From positions 1 through 18,977 of the forward strand of contig DUHJ01000195.1 of NCBI GenBank assembly GCA_013330925.1: DNA of 18,977 nucleotides, written 5' to 3'. The translations under genes were made by a program, and so were the position numbers. Position 1 is the first letter of the stretch. Each line of letters opens with the position of its first letter. Below are positions 1 to 6,331 of the stretch, one piece after another. This DNA is from Candidatus Poseidoniaceae archaeon. Lineage in GTDB: Archaea; Thermoplasmatota; Poseidoniia; Poseidoniales; Poseidoniaceae. The notes under the pieces were generated by a model, which saw only the letters and a program-made list of their open reading frames with translations, ran no database searches and had not been told where the DNA came from.

Positions 1-666
1 AAACCGTGTGGATCCTTGCTTCGGGTCGTCGTCTGGTCCATGACGGTGCTGATCGTCCCCATCCAGATCCTTAAACGGGTGCTTCCAAAAGGCGAACTCA
101 ACCTTGTATCCCGCGATGACGTTGCCGCCATTGCCGATTTAGGAGAAGAGCGTGGGGTGCTCAACGAGGACGAAGAAGCGATCATCCACAACCTGCTCCG
201 TCTTCGCGACATCCTTGTCCGGGACGTGATGACGCCACGCACGGTCATGAAAACCGTTCAATCCGATTCAACCGTGTTGGAGGTCACTGAATCCATGCCC
301 GTCTTGCGCTTTTCCCGCATGCCCGTGCTCGGTTCTGACAACGATGACGTGCTTGGTCTCGTGCTCAGGTCCCGCATCCTTCGTGCGTCATCCAACGACG
401 AGCATGGTGCGACCATGCACGACCTGATGCAACCCATCACACGAATCCGCATGGAACAAAGCGTGGAGGAAGCACTCGACATCTTCCTCGAAAGCAAACA
501 GCACTTTGCCTTGGTCACCAATGAGTTCGGTGGCACAGAAGGAGCCGTGACCCTCGAGGACGTCTTTGAAACCTTGATCGGTGAGGAAATCGTTGACGAG
601 CTCGATGAAGTGGAGGACATGCGTGAGTATGCCCGAGAACAAGCGGCCCTCAGCAGCGAGGAATGA
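1..666 (+). CDS. CNNM/CorC-like CBS-pair membrane protein, 3' part
   Basis: The reading frame is open to the left edge (KPCGSLLRVV...), so the start lies outside the window. The first ~25 visible residues are hydrophobic (VVVWSMTVLIVPIQILKRVLP) and fit the last helix of a DUF21/CNNM transmembrane domain. The linker ends in an acidic helix (GVLNEDEEAIIHNLLRLRD), followed by the family hallmark VRDVMTPRT and a CBS pair covering roughly the next 130 residues (second CBS: EEALDIFLESKQHFALVTNEFGGTEG). Proteins of this family are linked to Mg2+/Co2+ or other divalent cation export or resistance; the CBS pair senses nucleotides in the cytoplasm. The protein stops after an acidic tail (EEIVDELDEVEDMREYAREQ) and seems to lack the C-terminal CorC_HlyC domain of bacterial CorC. 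Its last 17 bp overlap the convergent hydrolase gene. The family is clear; the substrate is not. Confidence 0.85.
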   Translation, partial: KPCGSLLRVVVWSMTVLIVPIQILKRVLPKGELNLVSRDDVAAIADLGEERGVLNEDEEAIIHNLLRLRDILVRDVMTPRTVMKTVQSDSTVLEVTESMPVLRFSRMPVLGSDNDDVLGLVLRSRILRASSNDEHGATMHDLMQPITRIRMEQSVEEALDIFLESKQHFALVTNEFGGTEGAVTLEDVFETLIGEEIVDELDEVEDMREYAREQAALSSEE

Positions 667-1486
667 AACCCTTAGCGTCCAACCACGCCAGAAGTGCTGC
701 GTCGCGCTCTGGATGGCGCGATGTCCCACTGTGCCGCAACGAGGTTGATTTCCATACGTCAATCAGATCTGGAGACACCGCGTTCAACAAAGCGTCCAGA
801 TGAACCGTTCCAAGGCGTAGGTCTGGGTCGGCTTGCATGACGAACACGGGAACTTCCGGCCGACCCCAATTGGGCACGTCAACATCACGCAAGGAAGAAA
901 TCGAAACCGAAGGGTGCATGGTGTTCCATCGTTTCTGCAATCGGCGAACGATGAACGTGGAAATCACTGGATACCAGCGCAATCGTTCCATCAATATTGG
1001 AGAATAACACGTCATGGGTGATTCGAGCAAGAAGGCCTTGATGTTGGCTTTGTGCCTCCCCCTTAACGCTCCAATGGCCACGTACCCTCCAAGAGAATGG
1101 CCGTGAAGAATGACCCCTTCGGTTGGCTCCATACCAAAAGCACCCATCGAAAGTTGGTCCAACAGATGTTCAAGGCATTCGATGACCGCTTGAGCCGTGA
1201 ATTCACCTTCATATGTGGACGATCCGTGCCCGAGCATTTCCAACAGCACCACGTTAAAGCCAGCGGATGAAAGTCCCTCCGTTCTGTTTCGTGCATGAGC
1301 CACGCCCGAAGTCCAGCCATGAATGGCCACGACGGTCGGAGCAGATCCTTCACGAAGGTTCAGGTGGACGTTGAATGAACCGTGGGGTCCAACCAATTCG
1401 ATGGCCGGCCAAGCATCCGATACCAGGGGTTGCGTTGAGCGTGGTGGTCCCTCAAGGATGCGTCGAACAAAGCGCTCGGTGAGCAT
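650..1486 (-). CDS. alpha/beta hydrolase (serine hydrolase fold)
   Basis: 278 residues of a soluble alpha/beta-hydrolase. The strand-loop TVVAIHGWTSG (about 51-61) gives the HGW oxyanion-hole motif, and GHSLGG (129-134) holds the probable nucleophile Ser131. A late Asp in FVMQADPD (Asp220 or Asp222) and His252 or His258 in LRHSGTSRHPE complete a plausible triad. A cap region with LLESPMTCYSP lies between. Such enzymes cleave esters, lipids or similar bonds; nothing here fixes the substrate. The ATG is 3 bp downstream of the stop of the membrane-protein gene on the same strand, so it is probably the last gene of the long minus-strand run. Its 3' end overlaps the convergent CBS-protein gene by 17 bp. 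No clear Shine-Dalgarno is seen; coupling to the upstream stop would explain translation. Confidence 0.88.
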   Translation of the reverse strand: MLTERFVRRILEGPPRSTQPLVSDAWPAIELVGPHGSFNVHLNLREGSAPTVVAIHGWTSGVAHARNRTEGLSSAGFNVVLLEMLGHGSSTYEGEFTAQAVIECLEHLLDQLSMGAFGMEPTEGVILHGHSLGGYVAIGALRGRHKANIKAFLLESPMTCYSPILMERLRWYPVISTFIVRRLQKRWNTMHPSVSISSLRDVDVPNWGRPEVPVFVMQADPDLRLGTVHLDALLNAVSPDLIDVWKSTSLRHSGTSRHPERDAALLAWLDAKGFIPRC

Positions 1487-1489
1487 GCA

Positions 1490-2407
1490 TCAATCGCTTG
1501 AATCCGTCTCGTCTTCAGACCCGTCCTCATCCGTGGATTCGTCCGATGCAGCATCAGCAGCGGCTTCCGCGGCTTCCTCGGCACGCTTGGCAGCCTTGAT
1601 GGCGGCCTTCTCCTCTCGTGCTGCTTGACGCTGTGCGAATCGGTCACCCCAATCGCCCATGCTTTCCAAACGGGCACTCCATCCTGCACCGGCTTCTGAT
1701 ACGGTGGGCACGTGCTTCACCAAGTAGGCGGCAAAGGCACGGTCGAACATGCCCTGGTTCAGGTCGCTGGATTTCTTGAACTGGCGATCGATGATCAAGA
1801 GGGACATCATGACCACACCGACGGCGAACCATATGATCCCGTTGGTGTCGCCTCCTTGACTCAATTCGCTCATGTTGAGCATGACGAGGCCACCACCAAC
1901 GAGGAAGAGGAAGCCGACCATGCTGTTGAGGAAAGCGTGAACCTTGTTGGGGGGATTGCCGGTGGCGCTGATGTACTTCGTTCTGGACACGAATTGGCCT
2001 ACGTTTCGACCAAACCGAACTGGGATCACAAACACGTTGGTGATGTACAGCGCCATGGCGCCGAGGATGGAGGCAGAATTGGCCACGGTGGAGTTGACGA
2101 AAACCACGACAAATGCCGCGCCGATCAACAATCCATAGTTGATGATGAAGTTCGAGAGCGATCCAATGAATCGAGCTGTGGCCGGAGCGATCTCAAATTC
2201 ACTTGGCAGACCCTTTGGTCGTGCCTTCGGTTTCTTTGCCTTCTTGGCCTTGGCGGCCTTGGCAGGCTGAGCAGCCACTGCTGCGACCGGGACAGCTGCA
2301 GGTGCAGCCACCGCCGCGACCGGGACAGCCGCGGGAGCAGCCACGGGCACGGCCGCGGGAGAAGGGGTGGTTGGAGCGGTTGAATTGGCCTTGTCGAGCA
2401 GTCCCAT
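1490..2407 (-). CDS. four-helix membrane protein with Ala/Pro-rich N-terminal arm, unknown function
   Basis: I do not recognise the family. From the ATG at 2407 the product is 305 residues. Residues 11-50 are an Ala/Val/Pro-rich low-complexity arm made of near-repeats of PAAVPVAAVAA; residues 50-67 are Lys-rich (KAAKAKKAKKPKARPKG). Four hydrophobic segments follow, at about 88-106, 111-130, 160-177 and 190-207. The C-terminal ~75 residues are a charged Ala/Glu/Lys helix (AAREEKAAIKAAKRAEEAAE) ending in a very acidic tail (SDESTDEDGSEDETDSSD). An upstream GTG at 2416 would add three residues; I prefer 2407 because AAGGTG lies 6 nt before it. It starts 11 bp after the preceding gene's stop, and both proteins carry Ala/Pro-rich arms, so they may work together (inference). 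Confidence 0.8.
   Translation of the reverse strand: MGLLDKANSTAPTTPSPAAVPVAAPAAVPVAAVAAPAAVPVAAVAAQPAKAAKAKKAKKPKARPKGLPSEFEIAPATARFIGSLSNFIINYGLLIGAAFVVVFVNSTVANSASILGAMALYITNVFVIPVRFGRNVGQFVSRTKYISATGNPPNKVHAFLNSMVGFLFLVGGGLVMLNMSELSQGGDTNGIIWFAVGVVMMSLLIIDRQFKKSSDLNQGMFDRAFAAYLVKHVPTVSEAGAGWSARLESMGDWGDRFAQRQAAREEKAAIKAAKRAEEAAEAAADAASDESTDEDGSEDETDSSD
2271..2360. repeat. tandem 33-bp coding repeat (Ala/Pro-rich arm)
   Basis: Two 33-bp units (2271-2303 and 2304-2336) match at 28 of 33 positions by eye. A shorter 24-bp third copy (2337-2360) starts with the same GCAGCCAC. All differences fall at every third base, mostly synonymous, so the repeat is maintained at protein level as PAAVPVAAVAA units in the N-terminal arm of the membrane protein. 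Confidence 0.75.
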
Positions 2408-2413
2408 GGTGTT

Positions 2414-2419
2414 CACCTT
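2414..2419 (-). promoter_or_regulatory. ribosome binding site deciding the start at 2407
   Basis: Read on the minus strand, AAGGTG ends 6 nt before ATG 2407. It overlaps the alternative GTG codon at 2416, which has no comparable site upstream. It also touches the stop codon of the preceding gene (TGA, 2421-2419), pointing to coupled translation. Confidence 0.55.
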
Positions 2420-3360
2420 CAGCTGTACCTTTCGCCAACGCGGCTGTAAAGTTGGAATTCGGGGCTTGCCAAGAATGCCGTGATGGCCTCATCAGGCATG
2501 TCCTCCAACAACCCGTCGACCATGGCGAAGAACGCCACCCGATCGTCATGCCCTGCAGCCGTCGGGTTCGTGCCGACGCGTTCGTAGAGCGCGAATTCCG
2601 GGCTGGCCAGGAACGCGTTGACGGTATCCTCCGGCAGCGCTGTTCCGAGCAGGTTGTCGACGATGTTGACGAAGCTGCTGAACTCGTCAACCACCGATTC
2701 AGCGACCTGTGCCGCAACTGGTGCCGCGACAGGAGCCGCAACAGGAGGTGTGCCTCGGAGCGCCCGCCGTTCTTCCATCAAGGCCCGAAGTTCAGGGCGA
2801 AGTGCATCCAACATGGCAGCATCACCTGCGGCCTTGGCGGCTTCGTATTGGGGCTTGAGCTCGCGTAGTCGGTTCTCCACCAGCGTAAGTCGGTCTTCGG
2901 TGGGTGCTGGTCCTGCGACTTCAGCATCCAACAATTCCACCGTCGGAGCTTCACGGACTTCCGCCAAGCGGTCGTCATGCATTTGTTTGCGCAAGACGAT
3001 GATCTCACGGTCCAATTCGTGGCCAAAACGGTCTGCGTAGCGGTCGAGGAGGGAGCCTGCTTCTTTGTTGGTCAAGCGGTCGATGTGTCCGTAGACTTGT
3101 TGCAACGGCTTTTCGGTTCGCTTGGCCCACATCTCGGAATATGCGTCGGAATCGTCCGGGGCAGGAGCTTCAGGAGCAGGTGCCACGGGCGGTGCTTCGG
3201 GGGCAGGAAGCGGAGCTGCTGGAGGGAGTTCCGGAAGGGCTGGCGCATCCGGAAGTGGGGCGGGAGGAAGCACACCGGGAGCAGGCAAGGGAGGAAGTCC
3301 GGGAAGGGGAGGGGGAGCAGGCGCCTCTGCTTCTGCGCCCTTGCGTCGACGACGACCCAT
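2419..3360 (-). CDS. Pro/Ala-rich protein with duplicated C-terminal AFLASPEF module, unknown function
   Basis: 313 residues from ATG 3360, with GGGGTGGGG 8-9 nt upstream. A longer frame reaching 3552 would overlap the priS 3' end and its extra residues look like a shadow of priS. After a basic start (MGRRRRKG), residues 11-70 are almost only Pro, Ala, Leu and Glu. Residues 75-140 and 155-205 are charged helical, probably coiled-coil stretches (RYADRFGHELDREIIVLRKQ; ENRLRELKPQYEAAKAAGDA). A second VAAPVAA linker precedes two related C-terminal modules: residues 230-263 (VDNLL..ALPEDTVNAFLASPEFALYERVG) and 278-309 (VDGLLEDMPDEAITAFLASPEFQLYSRVG). No signal peptide, membrane helix or catalytic motif is visible. 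Placed between priS and a membrane protein. A scaffold or adaptor role is only inference. Confidence 0.8.
   Translation of the reverse strand: MGRRRRKGAEAEAPAPPPLPGLPPLPAPGVLPPAPLPDAPALPELPPAAPLPAPEAPPVAPAPEAPAPDDSDAYSEMWAKRTEKPLQQVYGHIDRLTNKEAGSLLDRYADRFGHELDREIIVLRKQMHDDRLAEVREAPTVELLDAEVAGPAPTEDRLTLVENRLRELKPQYEAAKAAGDAAMLDALRPELRALMEERRALRGTPPVAAPVAAPVAAQVAESVVDEFSSFVNIVDNLLGTALPEDTVNAFLASPEFALYERVGTNPTAAGHDDRVAFFAMVDGLLEDMPDEAITAFLASPEFQLYSRVGERYS
2434..2673 (-). repeat. two tandem ~33-residue protein modules (AFLASPEF repeat)
   Basis: Copy 1 is encoded at 2673-2572 and copy 2 at 2529-2434. Both follow the pattern VD.LL...P...(V/I).AFLASPEF.LY.RVG. AFLASPEF is identical in both copies. 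This is an internal duplication within the C-terminus of the unknown protein. Confidence 0.85.
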
Positions 3361-3433
3361 GGTGAACCCCACCCCTTCGTCGCACTGTGCCCCTTCAAGG
3401 TTCCTCAAGCAAGGGCGGATTTGGGCGCGACCT

Positions 3434-4636
3434 TCAGACAACCTTTCGTGCCCAGCCTTTGAGGGACAAGAAGACTTCCTCAGCCTCCGAAACTTCGACG
3501 ACGTCCCCGGTGGAGGCCTCGATGTTCCTTCCGTGGAGGCCAAAAACGGCATCGTCCACGGTCATTTCCATACGACGGTCCACGGTTTTGCCGAAGACCA
3601 CAGCTTCGGTCAATGCATCGTAAGCACCAGGGAGGTCTGGATTGAGCCTGGATAGGGGTAGCGTGGACACACGCATTCCACATTTCCCATGAAGGCTTGT
3701 CGGCCATCGAATCTGACGACGCGTGTCGATGGTCACCACTTCATCCGTTTCACCTGCCGCTCCGAGCACGATGGATGCATCTGTGGCCACTAAGTCCGCG
3801 AAGAGGATCTTCGGACCGTCTTTGAGGACGTTGAAATTGCCTTCCAACAAACGCTCCGCACGGCGCGGGTCAGACAGTGTTTCTGCCAATTTTCGGATGG
3901 CTGCAACCGAATGCGGCCCAGAAGTCCGTCCTTCGTGGGCTCGACGTCGTTGCACACCGTCGTGGAGTCGTGTGATGTCCTCTTTGGTGGTTTCACCGGT
4001 CGTGATGCCTTGGAGGGTCGTCACCGTCCTTGCGACACCCTCCCGGACGCGCCGGCTCCACCCACGCGACTCGGTGTCGTGGTACATGCCAAATCGACCG
4101 GCAACGTCCACACCCTCACCGCGGATGTGCGCCACCAACTCTCGGCGTGCATCTGAATCGAGGTGCACCAAGGTTGGATCACGGTAATGCAAGTGAAAGC
4201 CTCGATGACCAGAAAACGTGACGTGCAGATGCTCTTCACGAAAACCGAATTCTGGTTCAAGGAATTCTGACCACAGCGTCCATGCTTGCTCTTGGATCAG
4301 GGCAAGCATCCCAGGAAAATCTCGGTCGGAAACACCTGGAAGGTGGTCGCCGTCCAAGTCAAAAATGAGATCGGCCCCGAGCCAATCCTTGTCGGCCATT
4401 TTCGCCTCAAACGGGCGCTTCCAATACGCGGTGGAGTAGAAACATGAATGCGTCGGGCGCTGCATCAAGAACGAGCGAACGTCTTCCATATGGGAAAAGG
4501 ATTGGTGACGAAGGGGGGCTCCTTCACCGAAGGGAATGAACATCCATTCACGGCGAGAAAGGCGTGGTGGTTGCCAAAGTTCCGCGGACCGGTAGTATCC
4601 GCTGAACCGGTGCGCGACGCTGGCCCAACCGTCCAT
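3434..4636 (-). CDS. priS: DNA primase small (catalytic) subunit PriS
   Basis: Archaeal/eukaryotic-type primase catalytic subunit, which with PriL makes the RNA primers for replication. Using the ATG at 4636 it is 400 residues. Diagnostic motifs: the metal-binding DLDGDH after GADLIF (Asp93, Asp95); SGHRGFHLH (142-150), the SG.RG.H nucleotide-binding signature; and VTIDTRRQIRWPTSLHGKCG (301-320), which supplies the third catalytic Asp (Asp304) and the R.P.SLHGK.G motif. The stretch FYSTAYWKRP..AKMADKDW upstream of the catalytic site also fits the family. The frame extends to 4744, but that would overlap the small zinc-ribbon gene by 68 bp and add residues not typical of PriS, so 4636 (or GTG 4660) is preferred. 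No clear Shine-Dalgarno is seen. PriL is not in the window. Confidence 0.95.
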   Translation of the reverse strand: MDGWASVAHRFSGYYRSAELWQPPRLSRREWMFIPFGEGAPLRHQSFSHMEDVRSFLMQRPTHSCFYSTAYWKRPFEAKMADKDWLGADLIFDLDGDHLPGVSDRDFPGMLALIQEQAWTLWSEFLEPEFGFREEHLHVTFSGHRGFHLHYRDPTLVHLDSDARRELVAHIRGEGVDVAGRFGMYHDTESRGWSRRVREGVARTVTTLQGITTGETTKEDITRLHDGVQRRRAHEGRTSGPHSVAAIRKLAETLSDPRRAERLLEGNFNVLKDGPKILFADLVATDASIVLGAAGETDEVVTIDTRRQIRWPTSLHGKCGMRVSTLPLSRLNPDLPGAYDALTEAVVFGKTVDRRMEMTVDDAVFGLHGRNIEASTGDVVEVSEAEEVFLSLKGWARKVV

Positions 4637-4676
4637 CGAATGGGGTGGCGGTGACGACACCGCTTGAACCCATGCC

Positions 4677-4880
4677 TCAACGGGCGTAGAAGCGTTCCAC
4701 CGTTTCTCCAACGACGGTTGAGGTCTCTGCTCCGGTCGCTTCAACGTAGCACGGCCAGCAGACGTAGTTGTTGTTCAGCACCATGGCTGATCCGAAGGTC
4801 ATCCGCTTGTTGCACATGCTGCAGCGAGGTCCAATTTCACCGTTCGGAGCCTGAGCCAGACGGATGTGGTCGTGGGGCAT
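4677..4880 (-). CDS. small zinc-ribbon protein (two CxxC)
   Basis: 67 residues from ATG 4880, chosen because GAGGA lies about 6 nt upstream; the longer frame to 4943 would run into the preceding gene. It has two CxxC pairs, Cys20/Cys23 (CSMC) and Cys41/Cys44 (CWPC), 17 residues apart, enough to bind one Zn2+ in a ribbon or knuckle. Between them is MTFGSAMVLNNNYVCW, and the C-terminus is GETVERFYAR. No DNA- or RNA-binding domain beyond this can be assigned. It sits 40 bp upstream of priS on the same strand and probably shares its transcript. It could be a nucleic-acid-binding accessory or a protein-protein adaptor; the family is not recognised. Confidence 0.75.
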   Translation of the reverse strand: MPHDHIRLAQAPNGEIGPRCSMCNKRMTFGSAMVLNNNYVCWPCYVEATGAETSTVVGETVERFYAR

Positions 4881-4886
4881 GGGACG

Positions 4887-4891
4887 TCCTC
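4887..4891 (-). promoter_or_regulatory. ribosome binding site of the zinc-ribbon gene
   Basis: On the minus strand GAGGA stands about 6 nt before ATG 4880. It decides the short start (67 residues) over the upstream in-frame start at 4943, which would overlap the end of the DOHH-like gene. Confidence 0.5.
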
Positions 4892-4927
4892 GATTTGTGC
4901 TGTGAGGTTCGGGTTTTGAGGCTTCGC

Positions 4928-5404
4928 TCAGTCCCGCTCCCATTCAGAGCGTTCGCACCAATCCAACAAGTCGAGCGCAACCTCGCAGGATTCGGACACC
5001 TCCGGCGCGGGGTGCGTGAGGAAACGCTCGAGAACGGTTCGAGACGAGGGATCACCGATCGCACCCATGGCTTCCGCGGCCTCATGGCGAACCATCACGT
5101 GTTCCTCTTCATCCTCCAAGCGCTCCCAGAGGGTCGGAAGCGCACGCGTGTTTTGCATCTGGCCAAGGACGTAGGCAAGCTCGTGACGCAAAAGAGCACT
5201 CGTCGATACAAAGGCGTCACACAAGGCATCCACAGCTGCATTGGAACCGTCGTTTCGCAAGGCGAAGACGGCCCGCATGCGTTCAAACATGCGCGCCTGG
5301 TCGTCCAATAACGTGCTCCTTAGCTCGTGATGTTCAAATCCGTCCGCCGGAGGCGCGGGGTCCACGGACCCAAATTCGCTGACCTCAGGAACGGACTGGG
5401 GCAA
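4928..5404 (-). CDS. half-length deoxyhypusine hydroxylase-like HEAT-repeat protein
   Basis: 158 residues. Deoxyhypusine hydroxylase (DOHH) is a di-iron HEAT-repeat enzyme that completes hypusine on translation factor IF5A. Eukaryotic DOHH has two similar halves, each giving two HE motifs 33 residues apart. This protein shows one set: HELAYVLGQMQ (His74-Glu75) and MVRHEAAEAMGAIGDP (His107-Glu108), exactly 33 apart. SVDPAPPA (13-20), FERMRAVFALRN (40-51) and SESCEVALDLLDW (137-149) resemble, from memory, the linker and C-terminal half of animal DOHH. It would need to homodimerise to rebuild a four-HE site (inference). The start is TTG with GGAGG 7 nt upstream; no better ATG exists without losing the conserved region. 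It begins 2 bp after the mqnD stop. A generic HEAT-repeat lyase or scaffold is the main alternative. Confidence 0.82.
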   Translation of the reverse strand: MPQSVPEVSEFGSVDPAPPADGFEHHELRSTLLDDQARMFERMRAVFALRNDGSNAAVDALCDAFVSTSALLRHELAYVLGQMQNTRALPTLWERLEDEEEHVMVRHEAAEAMGAIGDPSSRTVLERFLTHPAPEVSESCEVALDLLDWCERSEWERD

Positions 5405-5406
5405 GC

Positions 5407-6294
5407 TCAGGCCTCCGTTGCACCGATGAAGGACATCCCTGCGACGTCAAAGGATGGGTCCACCATGCCAGCGTCAATGCCTTCCGTGAGGAAGCGACGG
5501 ATGGAATCACGGCCTTCTTGTTTGTAATCGATGGTGCGTTCGTTGACGTACATTCCAACGAAGGCCTCGTTGGTGTCGTCGTCGATGCCTCGTCCCCACG
5601 CCTTGGCAAATTCCAACGCCGCTTCAGGTGAGCGGATGGCATGCTCAATGGACATCTTGGTGTACAGGGTGATGTCTTTCATGACTTGTTCACCAAGGTC
5701 ACGACGAACAACGTTGCCGCCGAGGGGCATGGGCCAGCCGCCTGTGCGTTCGTTCCACCAAACGCCGAGATCGATGATGACGTTGAGATCGTGGTCTTTG
5801 TAGGTCAGTTGACCTTCGTGGATGATGAGTCCTGAGACGTACTTTCCCTCAAGGACACCTGGCATGATTTCATCGAACGGTACGACCTCAATGGGAACGT
5901 CACCCCAAGCCAAGCGGAGCCCGAGGTACGCACTGGTCTTGAGGCCTGGAACCGCAATAGGAGCGGAGCGCGCGTCTTCTTCGGTGACGCCGGGCTTGGC
6001 GATGATCATCGGCCCGTATCCTTCCCCCATCGATGCGCCGCAGTTCATCAGCGCGTATCGATCGGCGATGTCAGGGAAGGCGTGGATGGACACAGCGGAG
6101 ACTTCCAATTCGCTGTTCATGGCCCTGTGGTTCAGGGTCTCGATGTCCTGAAGTTCGTGAACGAAGACGTAGCCCGGGGTCGGGAAAGCGCCGGTCGTCA
6201 AGGCATGGAACATGAACGCGTCATCAGGGTCAGGAGAGTGACCAATTCGGACGATTTTCTCGCCGGCCTCGTTTGTTGGAAGGTCTGCGCTCAT
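5407..6294 (-). CDS. mqnD: 1,4-dihydroxy-6-naphthoate synthase MqnD
   Basis: Futalosine-pathway enzyme that converts cyclic dehypoxanthinyl futalosine to 1,4-dihydroxy-6-naphthoate, a menaquinone precursor. It is 295 residues from ATG 6294; the frame continues upstream to 6747 but those residues are a shadow of mqnA. Family motifs seen: GHSPDPDDAFMFHAL (18-32), QDIETLNHRA (49-58), GASMGEGYGPMI (86-97), IAVPGLKTSAYL (113-124), the active-site region FDEIMPGVLEG and SGLIIHEGQLTY (His159 is the expected catalytic His), and IDLGVWWNERTGGWPMPLGG (174-193). It follows mqnA with a 37-bp gap and is followed after 2 bp by the DOHH-like gene. Periplasmic-binding-protein-like fold, cytosolic, no signal peptide. 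The related MqnA family is excluded by the LIIHEG and DLG.WW motifs. Confidence 0.95.
   Translation of the reverse strand: MSADLPTNEAGEKIVRIGHSPDPDDAFMFHALTTGAFPTPGYVFVHELQDIETLNHRAMNSELEVSAVSIHAFPDIADRYALMNCGASMGEGYGPMIIAKPGVTEEDARSAPIAVPGLKTSAYLGLRLAWGDVPIEVVPFDEIMPGVLEGKYVSGLIIHEGQLTYKDHDLNVIIDLGVWWNERTGGWPMPLGGNVVRRDLGEQVMKDITLYTKMSIEHAIRSPEAALEFAKAWGRGIDDDTNEAFVGMYVNERTIDYKQEGRDSIRRFLTEGIDAGMVDPSFDVAGMSFIGATEA
5412..5416 (-). promoter_or_regulatory. ribosome binding site deciding the TTG start of the DOHH-like gene
   Basis: GGAGG on the minus strand lies inside the last codons of mqnD, 7 nt before TTG 5404. The mqnD stop (TGA, 5409-5407) falls between the site and the start codon, the usual arrangement for translational coupling. 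Confidence 0.65.
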
Positions 6295-6331
6295 GGATGG
6301 GGGTCCGACCCGCCCTTCAAGAAGCCACCTC

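Noticed and set aside
3361..3552. Upstream extension of the AFLASPEF-module protein
   Set aside because: It would overlap the priS 3' end by over 100 bp and adds residues with no pattern; ATG 3360 has a suitable upstream site.
4928..5404. DOHH-like protein as a truncated pseudogene
   Set aside because: The frame is complete with a good ribosome site, the catalytic HE spacing is intact, and mqnD is directly upstream without space for a lost first half. A true single-half gene is more likely, though loss of an N-terminal half in an ancestor remains possible.
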